A DNA stretch of 64,000 bases. Origin: GW2011-AR15 sp964428335 (GTDB lineage: Archaea > Nanobdellota > Nanobdellia > Woesearchaeales > GW2011-AR15). The notes under the pieces were generated by a model, which was not told the DNA's origin, did no database searches, and worked only from the letters and a program-made list of their open reading frames with translations. The position numbers and the translations under genes are program-made. The stretch spans positions 1-64,000 of the forward strand of contig CAYRXW010000003.1 in the NCBI GenBank assembly GCA_964428335.1, written 5' to 3'. Positions 52,864 through 62,115 of this stretch are shown here, one piece after another (positions within the stretch are counted from its first letter, which is position 1; each line of letters opens with the position of its first letter).

Positions 52864-53273
52864 ATGAATTCGAATTCAAGGATTTAAAAATTGGAATGAC
52901 TCAGGAATTTGAGCATTCATTCAATGAAAAAGACCTTATCAAATTCAAAGAGATATCAGGAGACTTAAATCCAATGCACCTAGATAAGGAATCTGCAATG
53001 AATTTCGGATTCAAATCAAATTTCCTTTATGGACTTTTAACGCAGTCCCTTCTTTCAAAACTTTCAGGGACTATTATCCCAGGAAAATATTCTATTATAC
53101 TTTCAGTGAAATCAGATTTTCTAAAACCGGTTTATCCAAATGATGTCCTCTGTGTAAAAGGAAAGGTCTCAAAATTAGTAAATGCAACAAAAATTGTATA
53201 CATGGAAACAGAAATCACAAGAAAAAATGAAAAAATACTTAGGGGAGAAATGCTTCTTAAGATGCTGAAATGA
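52860..53273 (+). CDS. MaoC-like hotdog dehydratase
   Basis: 137 residues, a single hotdog fold. Asp35 and His40 in SGDLNPMHLD form the (R)-specific hydratase active site, which adds or removes water on 3-hydroxyacyl thioesters. It is coupled by ATGA on both sides to a glycosyltransferase and a reductase. In a glycan locus it may make an acyl or hydroxyacyl group for sugar decoration; the carrier protein 9 kb away is a possible substrate carrier. Confidence 0.85.
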   Translation: MNEFEFKDLKIGMTQEFEHSFNEKDLIKFKEISGDLNPMHLDKESAMNFGFKSNFLYGLLTQSLLSKLSGTIIPGKYSIILSVKSDFLKPVYPNDVLCVKGKVSKLVNATKIVYMETEITRKNEKILRGEMLLKMLK

Positions 53274-53908
53274 GAGCAATAGTTCTTGGTGCATCAGGGG
53301 ACATAGGAAAAAACATAGCAGCAATGCTTAAGAAAAAAGGATATGATCTAACAGCTACATGCCATAGTTCAAAAGAAAAAAGCATGATATCTTTGGATAT
53401 GAACAATAAAAAATCCATTGATGCTTTTTCAGAAAAAGTCCTATCAGGAGAAAAGATAGATTTTTTCATATCGACCATAGCAGAAAGGCCAAGGCTAAAT
53501 AAGCTCCAGAATACTGACATTTCAGAATTTGAATCTTCAGTCAATATCTCGTTAAACCATCTTTACTTATTAAAGAAATTGCTTTCTCATTTTAACAAAG
53601 ATGCCCTCATATTATTCCTGCTCTCAGAAATGGTCATCAATGACAAGCTGAAATATGCATCACCTTATATGATTGGGAAATATACAATGCTTGGGATATT
53701 CAAGGCACTTTCAAGCGAATTGAAAGATATAAGGGTGAATGCCATTTCTCCAGGAATGATTGACACAAAATTCCTGGAAAACATACCTAAGATTGCAAAA
53801 GAAAGCTATGACAACAAATACGGCTTACTGGAAATGAACAATCTTATTGAGAAGATATCTGAAATAATTGAAAATAAAAAAATAAATGGGCAAAACCTGA
53901 CCTTTTGA
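53270..53908 (+). CDS. Short-chain dehydrogenase/reductase (FabG-like)
   Basis: 212 residues. The dinucleotide loop is LGASGDIGK, with Ser119 and Tyr133-xxx-Lys137 forming the catalytic set, and a VNAISPGMIDT segment typical of classical SDRs. It is somewhat short. It is coupled to the MaoC gene, a pairing known from 3-hydroxyacyl metabolism: the reductase makes a 3-hydroxyacyl thioester and MaoC dehydrates it. It could alternatively reduce a keto-sugar. Confidence 0.85.
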   Translation: MRAIVLGASGDIGKNIAAMLKKKGYDLTATCHSSKEKSMISLDMNNKKSIDAFSEKVLSGEKIDFFISTIAERPRLNKLQNTDISEFESSVNISLNHLYLLKKLLSHFNKDALILFLLSEMVINDKLKYASPYMIGKYTMLGIFKALSSELKDIRVNAISPGMIDTKFLENIPKIAKESYDNKYGLLEMNNLIEKISEIIENKKINGQNLTF

Positions 53909-54868
53909 TTATTGCGCCTGCTTTAGCATCCTTATATCTTCATCTACCATTATCTTTACAAGTTCATTAAACTTGACTTTTGGTTCCCAATTCAGGACTT
54001 TTTTTATTTTTGAATTGTCTGCAAGAAGCGAGTGGACTTCAGAAGGCCTCTTGTAAATGTCGCTTATCTCAACCCATTCTTTCCAGTCTAATCCGACGTG
54101 GGCAAAAGCTGCTTCGACAAAATCCTGGACAGAATGGTTTTCTCCTGTTCCTACAACATAATCATCAGGCTTTTCAAGCTGCATCATTTTCCACATAAGC
54201 TCAACGTACTCTTTAGCATATCCCCAATCCCTCATAGGAGAAGTATTTCCTAAGGCAAGCTTGTCTTTTTTCATGCCAAGCTTTATCTGAGCAACAGCAT
54301 ATGTAATCTTTCTTGTCACAAAATTTAGCCCCCTTCTTGGACTCTCATGGTTGTAAAGAATGCCGTTTACTGCATACATGCCGTATGCTTTCCTATAAAG
54401 CTTCACCATGTTATATGCATAATGCTTTGCTATTGCATAAGGTGAAGTAGGATTCATCGGAGAATTCTCATTTTGAGGTGTTTCTACCGGATTTCCGTAA
54501 AGCTCGCTTGTCGATGCCTGGTAAAATTTTATCTTCTGGTTATACTTCCTTATGCTTTCTAAAATCCTTGCGACACCTAAACCCGTCACATTGCCTGTAA
54601 GGACAGCTGATTCAAATGACAGCCCTACATGCGATATTGCACCAAGATTATAGACTTCATCTGGATTTGATTCAATTAAGGCATTTAATACATCAGTATC
54701 TGAAAGAAGGTCACCATAGATAAGATGTACCTTATTTCTTATATGCCTGATATTCTCATCAGATTCAATAGGTCTTGAAAAACCAAAGACTGTATAACTC
54801 TTACTTAATAGAAACTCTGCAAGATAGCTCCCATCCTGTCCGCAAATGCCTGTAATTAACGCTCTCAT
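53909..54868 (-). CDS. gmd: GDP-mannose 4,6-dehydratase-like enzyme
   Basis: 319 residues. GICGQDGSYLAEFL is the GMD nucleotide loop (usually GITGQDGSY). QASTSELYG, YAIAK (catalytic YxxxK) and LYNHESPRRG then FVTRKI are diagnostic. It makes GDP-4-keto-6-deoxymannose, precursor of GDP-rhamnose or GDP-fucose. The partner reductase is not obvious; the SDR at 53270 is a distant possibility. It is the third gene of a minus-strand operon with two membrane proteins. Confidence 0.93.
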   Translation of the reverse strand: MRALITGICGQDGSYLAEFLLSKSYTVFGFSRPIESDENIRHIRNKVHLIYGDLLSDTDVLNALIESNPDEVYNLGAISHVGLSFESAVLTGNVTGLGVARILESIRKYNQKIKFYQASTSELYGNPVETPQNENSPMNPTSPYAIAKHYAYNMVKLYRKAYGMYAVNGILYNHESPRRGLNFVTRKITYAVAQIKLGMKKDKLALGNTSPMRDWGYAKEYVELMWKMMQLEKPDDYVVGTGENHSVQDFVEAAFAHVGLDWKEWVEISDIYKRPSEVHSLLADNSKIKKVLNWEPKVKFNELVKIMVDEDIRMLKQAQ

Positions 54869-55185
54869 CTTTTCCCACCTTTATATTTTAAGCCAGCAAT
54901 GAATATGATGGCCGGAATTAATATGAATACGAATTTTGTAAGCTTGATTTTCAGCACAGAATCAAGAAGCAGGGTAAATGTGCTGTAACTTAAACCAACA
55001 AAATTAGCAAGCACGAACTTTTCTATAAATCCTACCTTCATCCTAGCAATAAATATCAAAAATGGCATAAATATGAAAACAAGATATACCAAAGAAAGAA
55101 GAATACTCAACAGTCCAATATATGGGAATGTAATCAAAACAATGCTTACAAAAGTCATTATCCCAAGCTTAATTTCATCTTTCAT
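54865..55185 (-). CDS. Small three-helix membrane protein
   Basis: 106 residues with three or four hydrophobic segments and short loops. Family not recognised. It is joined by four-base ATGA overlaps both to the GT-C gene upstream and to gmd downstream, suggesting it is made in step with them, perhaps as an accessory subunit. Confidence 0.65.
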   Translation of the reverse strand: MKDEIKLGIMTFVSIVLITFPYIGLLSILLSLVYLVFIFMPFLIFIARMKVGFIEKFVLANFVGLSYSTFTLLLDSVLKIKLTKFVFILIPAIIFIAGLKYKGGKR

Positions 55186-56996
55186 TTTCTTAGTACCCTA
55201 TAACCGTTTTTATTGTATACCAGATTAAATCCTGCCTGTGAAAACCTGTAAATGAAAAAATCATTCATCTCTTTTGTTCCAGGTCGCTCATCCATGAAAA
55301 AAATATATTTGAAATCATAGATTGAAACATTGCTGCTTGGATCAGGAACCCTTTGGTATTTCCACCAGTTAAGCTCTATTATATTCGATCTTGGTGTTGA
55401 GCCTCCCCAGCCGGATATCTCAAATTCCAAAGGAACATTAGTATCTGATATTGTCTCTAAATAATTCTGAAAATTCTCATGAGCAAATATCCCATTTACC
55501 CTTTTTACATAAAGCCCTTCACTCTGGTCATGAGAGCCAAAAAACAACACCTTATCCTCTTTAGTTGAATCTTTCTGGATAAATTTGTAAGCTTCCCATT
55601 GGCTCAATGAAACATGCTCATACCTCATCATATCAACATTGCTCTTATATGAAGGATAGGCAGAGAACACTATAAAAAATAAAACTGCAAAAACAATAAT
55701 GTAATCAAAAATATCCTTATTTTTTTCAAAAAAAGCAGATGCTTTTTTCTTATTCTCTGAACTGTTTATGGATACAGCGCTAACCAATACTGCAGATGCT
55801 TTCATTACAATATATATTCCATATGCTAAAAATGGGTAAAGCAGATATGGCTGAAGCGCTCTCATCCTTCCGATATAATATGGCTTATAGAGGAAATATT
55901 CACAGTAGTAGAGGAAAATGAAAAAGTAGATTACAAAATAAAGCCAATTAAGGCTAAAAGAATCTGTTTTTTTACCGACCAGTTTTGTGTTCTTATCAGT
56001 TTCAATAGAAAATGCATACGGATAAAACCTGAATGCTATCAATGCTAAAATCCCTATGCATATAAAAATAATCTGCCATAATGGTATGTTTGAGAAATGC
56101 GGGAAAACCTGGTTTGCAACAGCATTAACAGGGTCAAACATGCTTGTTTCTGGTTTAAAAAATCCAGGAAGGTAGGAAGCTCCGTCAGGGTTTGAATATC
56201 CTCTCCAGACAAACAGGAATTTCGGTAAAAGTGCGAGCATTACAATAAATGGGATAAGGCCGAAAAGCAGGCTTTTTTTAACAAGCTTTGAAAAATCATT
56301 ATTTTTGAAATAGTCAAAAAGAAGGCTAAATCCAATAAACAAAGACGGCAAAAACAGAATATAAATATCTGCAGTATGCGTCATAATTAGGGAAACAATA
56401 GAAATTCCCATGAACATAAGTGTCCAAGGCTCCTTTGTCCTGAAATATCTTAAGAACAGCCAAAAATACAAAAGCATGATCGAATAGCCGCATACCTGGA
56501 TCCATATGCCAATATAAGTAGGATAAAGCCAAACAGAGACAGGCAAAGGAAGAATTGTCAGTCCAGCGGCAAGCAGGGATATTTTATCATTATCAAACAT
56601 CTCTTTTGTAATAAGATAGACAAGCAGCACAAAAAAAGCCTGCGAAAGGCAGACCAATAGATAAAACGTTGCCCAGGCAGGAATGCCTGAAAACATGGTG
56701 AGGATTGCAGCATTGGTGTAATAGAGCGGTGGCTGCACTGTAGACATGTTAGAAATCCCGGCAGAAAGATAGAAATCATCATAGTTCCATTGCTTTGTAT
56801 CTATTACTTTCTCTACAGCCAAAACATGCGCAAAAGTATCAGATGCCTTCAAATTTCCAGGATGGGTCAAGGGTAATTTGTCAAAATTGATGTATAATAT
56901 TGATGCTATTATAAAAAAAGCAATCACAAGATATTCTGGTTTAAGGAATTTTTCCAAGTCTTTCTTCTTTATAGTAAACTTTAAATCCTCCCCCAT
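55182..56996 (-). CDS. Large polytopic GT-C-like membrane protein
   Basis: 604 residues from ATG 56996, about 26 bases from a minus-strand TATA box; the longer reading starts at TTG 57014. About 13 membrane helices are followed by a soluble C-terminal domain of about 145 residues (EDKVLFFGSHDQSEG; INGIFAHENFQNYLE). The first external loop has HPGNLKASDTFAHVLAVEKV, where the acidic site of GT-C enzymes is expected. It probably moves sugar from a polyprenyl-phosphate donor. Confidence 0.7.
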   Translation of the reverse strand: MGEDLKFTIKKKDLEKFLKPEYLVIAFFIIASILYINFDKLPLTHPGNLKASDTFAHVLAVEKVIDTKQWNYDDFYLSAGISNMSTVQPPLYYTNAAILTMFSGIPAWATFYLLVCLSQAFFVLLVYLITKEMFDNDKISLLAAGLTILPLPVSVWLYPTYIGIWIQVCGYSIMLLYFWLFLRYFRTKEPWTLMFMGISIVSLIMTHTADIYILFLPSLFIGFSLLFDYFKNNDFSKLVKKSLLFGLIPFIVMLALLPKFLFVWRGYSNPDGASYLPGFFKPETSMFDPVNAVANQVFPHFSNIPLWQIIFICIGILALIAFRFYPYAFSIETDKNTKLVGKKTDSFSLNWLYFVIYFFIFLYYCEYFLYKPYYIGRMRALQPYLLYPFLAYGIYIVMKASAVLVSAVSINSSENKKKASAFFEKNKDIFDYIIVFAVLFFIVFSAYPSYKSNVDMMRYEHVSLSQWEAYKFIQKDSTKEDKVLFFGSHDQSEGLYVKRVNGIFAHENFQNYLETISDTNVPLEFEISGWGGSTPRSNIIELNWWKYQRVPDPSSNVSIYDFKYIFFMDERPGTKEMNDFFIYRFSQAGFNLVYNKNGYRVLRK

Positions 56997-57015
56997 CCAT
57001 ATGACAAATGCCAAG

Positions 57016-57029
57016 AGATTTAAAAATCT
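57016..57029 (-). promoter_or_regulatory. TATA box for the GT-C/gmd operon
   Basis: GATTTTTAAATCTC on the minus strand is centred about 26 bases from ATG 56996, supporting a leaderless start there. Confidence 0.5.
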
Positions 57030-57057
57030 AGCGTATTAGAACTGAAAATATAAGGTA

Positions 57058-57756
57058 CTATTTTGCATTTCTTGCAACAACATTCACATGTGTCCCGAAG
57101 TCAAAAATGCTGCAGATGAAGCTGCTTAAAAACCTTGGGACCAGAAGCATTGAGTGGGTCTCGTATTTTAGGACTTTAAACCCATGGATTTTTGTGAATT
57201 CCCTTAATGCTTTTCCTGTAAATACTGATTTATGTCCATACAATGGATTACTTCCTTTCTTTTTCATCAGCGTTCCTAGAATATGAGTTGAAGGGTGAAG
57301 GCAGTTTGGCATGAAACCAAGGAATAAAAGCGTCCTTGAATGAAGCGAGGCAAGATTTGTTGTTGATAAGATCAGTATGCCTTCAGGCTTTAGTACCCTT
57401 CTTAATTCTTCCATAAACCTGTCTGTAAAATAAAGATGCTCAATAATCTGGTTTGCAATGATATAATCAAATGAATTATCCCTGTACGGGAAGTTATTGT
57501 TCAGGTCAAATGAATTAACTTTGTAACCAAGTTTTTTTAACCTTTTAACATGCACGTCTTCCAGTTCAACGCATGAAATATCTTTTGCATTTATGGATCT
57601 GGCTATCCTTGAAATCAGGATTCCGTCACCTGATCCTACATCAAGCACACCAGGATTTTTTTTTGTGAAATATCTTTTTGCAAGATAAGAGATACGGTCA
57701 TGGTTCTCAATAGTCTCATCACACAGCGCTTTCCTTACTGAATTTGGGACAATCAT
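57058..57756 (-). CDS. SAM-dependent methyltransferase
   Basis: 232 residues. It has class I motif VLDVGSGDGILI, the acidic VELED loop and NSFDYIIANQIIEHL typical of UbiE/type-11 methyltransferases. In a glycan locus it may methylate a sugar or the lipid carrier, but the substrate is not shown. It is separated from the GT-C operon by 43 bases, so it may be the first gene of the same transcript or independent. Confidence 0.85.
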   Translation of the reverse strand: MIVPNSVRKALCDETIENHDRISYLAKRYFTKKNPGVLDVGSGDGILISRIARSINAKDISCVELEDVHVKRLKKLGYKVNSFDLNNNFPYRDNSFDYIIANQIIEHLYFTDRFMEELRRVLKPEGILILSTTNLASLHSRTLLFLGFMPNCLHPSTHILGTLMKKKGSNPLYGHKSVFTGKALREFTKIHGFKVLKYETHSMLLVPRFLSSFICSIFDFGTHVNVVARNAK

Positions 57757-57845
57757 TGGTTTCCTGTAATTACTGGATGTTTAATAGGTTTATGGAAAAA
57801 CCATTATCATAACTTATATTAATGAAACAAATATCACCTAAATAT

Positions 57846-58928
57846 ATGAAAATAGGGATATATGCAAGAGGCCTTTCTGAGAAATCCGGCGGAACAAAAA
57901 GGATGATATATGAATATACCAAAAGAATAATCAGTCTAATTCCTGATGAGGATGAGCTTTATATCTTCCATAACTGCGAAAATAATGTATTTAATTCAAG
58001 GAAGCATAATGTGCATGAAATCATAATAAAGGCAAAAAACAAGCTGTTATGTGACTATATCCTTGGCCCAAGGGAAATAAGGAAAAGAAAGCTTGAAAGT
58101 GTCTGGGTTTCAAAAACATTAATACCTTTGTTTTATGGCTGCAAAACAGTAGTTTCAATAACTGATCTGGCAAGCTTTTATGACAAGTTCAATTCGCATC
58201 CTTACATATTGCGGAAATACATGAATTTTATAAAATTTTTTTCAGCAAAATATGCAACAAAAGTTCATGCAATATCAGACGCAACAAAAGATGACATAAT
58301 AAGATTTACAAGAGTAAAAAAAGAGAAAGTAAAGACAATCTACCTTGCAGCAGATGAACATTTCCAGAGAGTAACAGATAAGATAAGATTGGAAAATGCA
58401 AGAAAAAAATATGCTCTTCCAAAAAAATTCCTGCTTTTTTTTGGCATGGTCTCACCAAGGAAGAACATAAAAAACCTCATCTTGGCATTCCAGAAACTAA
58501 ACTCGAATTACCATTTGATACTTGCGGGCGGGAAGGGCTGGAATGACAGTGAAGAATTCAGGATGATAAAGGATTCAAAGACAATAAGGCATATAGGAAA
58601 AGTAGATGAGGAAGACATGTCTGCAGTATATTCATTAGCAACAGCTTTTGTCTTTCCTTCTTTTTATGAAGGTTTTGGACTTCCAATAATTGAGGCACAA
58701 AGCTGCGGATGCCCTGTCATCTGCTCAAAAACAAGCTCATTATATGAGATAGGAAAAAATTCTGCTGTGTTTTTTGATCCTTATGATGTAAATGACATGG
58801 CAAAAAAAATAGATGAAGTTATGTGCAGCCAGAAACTAAGGATCAGGCTGAAAAAAGCAGGCCTTGTGAATGCAGGAAAGTATGATTGGGATAAATATTC
58901 AAAAGAGCTTTTGAATCTGATAAAATGA
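57846..58928 (+). CDS. Glycosyltransferase family 4
   Basis: 360 residues from ATG 57846 (MKIGIYARGLSEKSGGTKR), the normal GT4 beginning; ATG 57822 adds eight residues. The donor domain has FFGMVSPRKNIKNLILAF, LAGGKGWND, and FVFPSFYEGFGLPIIEAQSCGCPVI with the catalytic Glu pair. It probably adds mannose or a related sugar. It is the first of five tightly linked genes leading to the carrier protein. Confidence 0.88.
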   Translation: MKIGIYARGLSEKSGGTKRMIYEYTKRIISLIPDEDELYIFHNCENNVFNSRKHNVHEIIIKAKNKLLCDYILGPREIRKRKLESVWVSKTLIPLFYGCKTVVSITDLASFYDKFNSHPYILRKYMNFIKFFSAKYATKVHAISDATKDDIIRFTRVKKEKVKTIYLAADEHFQRVTDKIRLENARKKYALPKKFLLFFGMVSPRKNIKNLILAFQKLNSNYHLILAGGKGWNDSEEFRMIKDSKTIRHIGKVDEEDMSAVYSLATAFVFPSFYEGFGLPIIEAQSCGCPVICSKTSSLYEIGKNSAVFFDPYDVNDMAKKIDEVMCSQKLRIRLKKAGLVNAGKYDWDKYSKELLNLIK

Positions 58929-59857
58929 AGAAAATCTACCTGAACATATTAAGAATCCTTGGAACCTTGCTGTTTATTGCGTTAGTCCTGTCAAAAGCTG
59001 ACATAAAAAGCATCATGCCAAGCCTGAAAAACATACAGGTCATCGGCCTTATATTCTCTTTTGTTATTTTCTTTGCAATCCAGATATTAAGCACATTAAG
59101 ATGGCACATATTGCTTTCTATAAATGAGCTGAAAATAAGATTCCAGTATTTATTCCATGCAAATGCAGTATCAATGCTTTCAGGCCTTTTTTTCCCTACA
59201 AATTTTGGAACAGACCTAGTCAGGCTTATCTATGCAGCAAAAGAAAAAGGAGTCAGCAAAAGAAAAGCGGTAGTAGGAACAGTTGGAGACAGGTTATTTG
59301 GGATGACTACTATGAGCATCATGTTTTTTTTTGGATTATTGCTATCTGATTACTTAACAAAAAACCAGAAGATGCTGCTTTCTTTTCTTCTTTTATTTTT
59401 ATTCACATTTGCAGTTTTTGCATTAGTCATGAGAAAGATAATCCTAAGATACATGATGAAAAAATCAGCAAAGCTGCCTTTTGGGAAACTCATTAAAAAA
59501 GTACTTGCTGATCTTGAATCATTCAGCGGGAAGGATATAATGCTGCTGCTTTTCATATCTATACTAATTAACCTGGCAAGCATCTATTACAATTACCAGC
59601 TTTTTAAAATCCTTGGAGTGAATGTAACATTCCTTATGATATTCATAGCATACCCAATAAAAAGGTTCATTAACCTTTTGCCGATAAGCATAGGAGGGCT
59701 TGGGGCAAATGAAGTGACAATGTGGGCGCTTTTAAGCCCATTTGGAATTACAATTGAGCAGGTGATTGCTTATTCAGGGCTAAGCTATCTTGTCCTAATC
59801 TTAAGCAGCCTGATTTACCTAATCCCAGGATTATTCTCAAAACATGAAAGCAAATGA
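58925..59857 (+). CDS. LPG-synthase-type membrane protein (UPF0104)
   Basis: 310 residues with about eight membrane helices. RWHILL, PTNFGTDLVRLIYAAKEKG and LPISIGGLGANE are the conserved elements of the lysylphosphatidylglycerol-synthase transmembrane family, also found fused to or beside archaeal glycosyltransferases (AglD group), where a lipid-sugar translocation role has been suggested. It overlaps both neighbours by ATGA. Confidence 0.85.
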   Translation: MKKIYLNILRILGTLLFIALVLSKADIKSIMPSLKNIQVIGLIFSFVIFFAIQILSTLRWHILLSINELKIRFQYLFHANAVSMLSGLFFPTNFGTDLVRLIYAAKEKGVSKRKAVVGTVGDRLFGMTTMSIMFFFGLLLSDYLTKNQKMLLSFLLLFLFTFAVFALVMRKIILRYMMKKSAKLPFGKLIKKVLADLESFSGKDIMLLLFISILINLASIYYNYQLFKILGVNVTFLMIFIAYPIKRFINLLPISIGGLGANEVTMWALLSPFGITIEQVIAYSGLSYLVLILSSLIYLIPGLFSKHESK

Positions 59858-60165
59858 TAGGGACATATACAGCTAAAACAGAAGATTTCCTAATAGACAT
59901 AAATTCAGATTTTGCAAAAAAGAGTTTTACAGGATATGAATTAGATTACTGCTATAAACGAACAAGGCCACAGATACATCTTGCAGGGATATACTGTGCA
60001 AAAAGAGCACTGCTGGAATTAAACGCTGTGAACTTAAATGAGGTTGAGATAAAGCATGAAAAAAGCGGAAAACCAATAGCTTTTATAAGGAAAAAAAAGT
60101 TTTCAGGTGATATAAGCATCTCGCATACTGAAAAACTGGCGATAGCAATAGCAGTAGACCAATGA
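59854..60165 (+). CDS. AcpS-like phosphopantetheinyl transferase
   Basis: 103 residues, near bacterial AcpS length. Asp15 in LIDIN is in the position of the metal-binding Asp, YELDYC and LAGIYCAKRALLEL match the central helix, and ISISHTEKLAIA matches the C-terminal CoA-site region. The family's KEA reads KRA here: the metal-ligand Glu is Arg51. It would transfer phosphopantetheine from CoA to the carrier protein two genes on. ATGA overlaps join it to both neighbours. Confidence 0.75.
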   Translation: MIGTYTAKTEDFLIDINSDFAKKSFTGYELDYCYKRTRPQIHLAGIYCAKRALLELNAVNLNEVEIKHEKSGKPIAFIRKKKFSGDISISHTEKLAIAIAVDQ

Positions 60166-61841
60166 AAGACAAAAAGAAGATAAAAATAGCAGTACTTAGC
60201 TCTTATACAGCAAATAACATAAAAGAGCCTCTGGCAAAGTACCTTGATGAATTTGGTTTTTTCCCAGAAATAAGATTTGGAGGGTACAACCAGTTTAATG
60301 AGGAGTTTCACGATGACTCTTCCTGGCTGAATGAGTTTAACCCAGACATAATATTTGCATTATTCAGCACAAGGACTTTTTTCCCAGCAATTTTTGACAA
60401 ATTGAATGATTATGATAATTTAATTAGCGAGGCAAAGGAAAAAATAGATTTGTTTTTTGAAGCAGCAGGCCAGTATCTTGGACATGGAAAGATTATTGTG
60501 ACATCTTTTGATTATCCTTTATCAACACCTTTAGGGATAATGGACATAAATTCAAGAAAAAGCGTCCATAGCTTTGTTACTTTTGCAAATGAGATGCTGC
60601 TTGACTATTCCACTGAAAATCAGAGGGTTTCAGTACTTGATTTTGACAGAATCTGTTCAATTGTCGGAAAAAATAAAATTACTGATAATAAGATGTTCTA
60701 TCTTGGAAAGATAGTTCTTTCAAAGGAAACTGCAGATAAACTTGCTGAAGAGATGTCAGTATTTGTGAATGCAGCTTTTGGGAAAATAAAAAAAATAATA
60801 GTCACAGACCTTGATAACACCTTATGGGGAGGGGTTATCGGTGAGGATGGTGTTGAGGGAGTAAAAATAGGGGACACAAATATAGGCAAAATCTATTCTG
60901 ATATCCAAAAAATCCTTCTGAACTATAAGAAACTGGGAATTGTGCTTGCGATTTCCTCAAAAAATAATGAAGAAGATGTCATGCCAGTTTTCCAAAAAAA
61001 AGAGATGATACTAAAAAGCCAGGATTTTGTCTCTATGAAAATCAACTGGAAGCCAAAATCTGAAAATATTATCGAGATTGCAGAAGAGCTGAATCTTGGG
61101 CTTGACAGCTTCCTGTTCCTGGATGATAATCCTTCTGAACGGCTTGAAGTCAAGACAAACATACCAGAGATTGAAATCATAGACTTTCCAAACGATGTCT
61201 CAAACCTGCCTGACATACTTATGGGAATAAAATCACTAAAAAAATTAGAACTTACGGCAGAGGACAAAAAAAGACATGAAATGTATTCAAAAGACCGGGA
61301 AAGAAGCGAGCTTAGGAAAAAAATACCTATTGAGGAATACCTAAAAAAGCTTGACATATCAATTGAAGTGAAAATAAATGATGCCAATTCAATAGACAGG
61401 ATAACGCAGCTCATAAATAAGACAAACCAGTTCAACGTAAGGACGCAGAGGTATTCAAAAGAACAAGTTATAAGTATGATGAATTCGAAGGAATATTTAA
61501 TCAGCAGCGTAAGTGTCTGGGATAAATTCGGGGAGCTTGGACTTACTGGGATAATAATACTAAAAAGAGAAAATGAAATTTACTTCATTGATACCTTCCT
61601 TATGAGCTGCAGGGTGCTTTCCAGGGGGATTGAAAAGCAGTTTTTCTATGAGACTATAAAAAAGATTGAAAATGGAAAATTAAAAGCTGAGTTCATAAAG
61701 TCTCCAAAAAATTCTGTATGCATGGATTTTTATGAATCAATTGGCTTTACAAAAACTGAAGAAAAGGAAAATATAAAAAAATATGAGCTTGATTTAAAGA
61801 ATTACCAGTTCAAGGATCTGGATTACATAAGGGTGAAATGA
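60162..61841 (+). CDS. FkbH-like HAD-IIIC/GNAT enzyme (glyceryl-carrier loading)
   Basis: 559 residues. An N-terminal domain (1-205) is followed by a HAD domain with DLDNTLW (216-222) and FLDDNPSE (319-326), and a GNAT-like C-terminal domain with INKTNQFN and the MSCRVLSRGIE motif (Cys483). FkbH-type enzymes in polyketide pathways capture a glyceryl group from 1,3-bisphosphoglycerate, hold it on a cysteine and pass it to a carrier protein. The cognate carrier follows after 3 bases. Clear whole-length family member; the C3 product is inferred. Confidence 0.88.
   Translation: MKDKKKIKIAVLSSYTANNIKEPLAKYLDEFGFFPEIRFGGYNQFNEEFHDDSSWLNEFNPDIIFALFSTRTFFPAIFDKLNDYDNLISEAKEKIDLFFEAAGQYLGHGKIIVTSFDYPLSTPLGIMDINSRKSVHSFVTFANEMLLDYSTENQRVSVLDFDRICSIVGKNKITDNKMFYLGKIVLSKETADKLAEEMSVFVNAAFGKIKKIIVTDLDNTLWGGVIGEDGVEGVKIGDTNIGKIYSDIQKILLNYKKLGIVLAISSKNNEEDVMPVFQKKEMILKSQDFVSMKINWKPKSENIIEIAEELNLGLDSFLFLDDNPSERLEVKTNIPEIEIIDFPNDVSNLPDILMGIKSLKKLELTAEDKKRHEMYSKDRERSELRKKIPIEEYLKKLDISIEVKINDANSIDRITQLINKTNQFNVRTQRYSKEQVISMMNSKEYLISSVSVWDKFGELGLTGIIILKRENEIYFIDTFLMSCRVLSRGIEKQFFYETIKKIENGKLKAEFIKSPKNSVCMDFYESIGFTKTEEKENIKKYELDLKNYQFKDLDYIRVK
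61831..61836 (+). promoter_or_regulatory. Shine-Dalgarno site of the carrier protein
   Basis: GGGTGA lies 8 bases before TTG 61845. No in-frame ATG exists near the start, so this site supports the TTG. Confidence 0.55.
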
Positions 61842-61844
61842 AAA

Positions 61845-62093
61845 TTGGACAAACCTGCAAAAAATGACATAATAAGGACAATCAATGAAGTTATGGGGCT
61901 GGATATCAAGAAGATAGATGAAAACAGGAAGCTTAGTGAGATAAGCGAATGGGATTCTTTCAACAACCTGATGCTCATATCACGGTTCCAAGATGAGTTA
62001 CATATAGAATTCACAGCTGTTGAGATAGAGGATGCACAGACAGTCAAGGACATTTTCTCTCTTTTGGAGAAGAAGCTAAAGGTAAAGTTTTAA
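61845..62093 (+). CDS. Acyl carrier protein
   Basis: 82 residues from TTG 61845. It is an acidic four-helix carrier with the attachment serine Ser38 in SEWDSFNNLMLI (the DSL motif reads DSF), followed by the recognition helix. This form resembles carrier proteins of secondary metabolism and DltC-like systems more than fatty-acid ACP. Its placement after FkbH and before the acyltransferase predicts that it carries the FkbH product. Its TAA overlaps the TATA box of the next gene. Confidence 0.88.
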   Translation: MDKPAKNDIIRTINEVMGLDIKKIDENRKLSEISEWDSFNNLMLISRFQDELHIEFTAVEIEDAQTVKDIFSLLEKKLKVKF

Positions 62094-62096
62094 ATA
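62088..62096 (+). promoter_or_regulatory. TATA box for the MBOAT gene
   Basis: TTTTAAATA spans the end of the carrier gene and is centred about 24 bases before ATG 62116, so the acyltransferase can be made from its own leaderless transcript. Confidence 0.5.
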
Positions 62097-62115
62097 CAAA
62101 AATTTTCTTTTTCCT

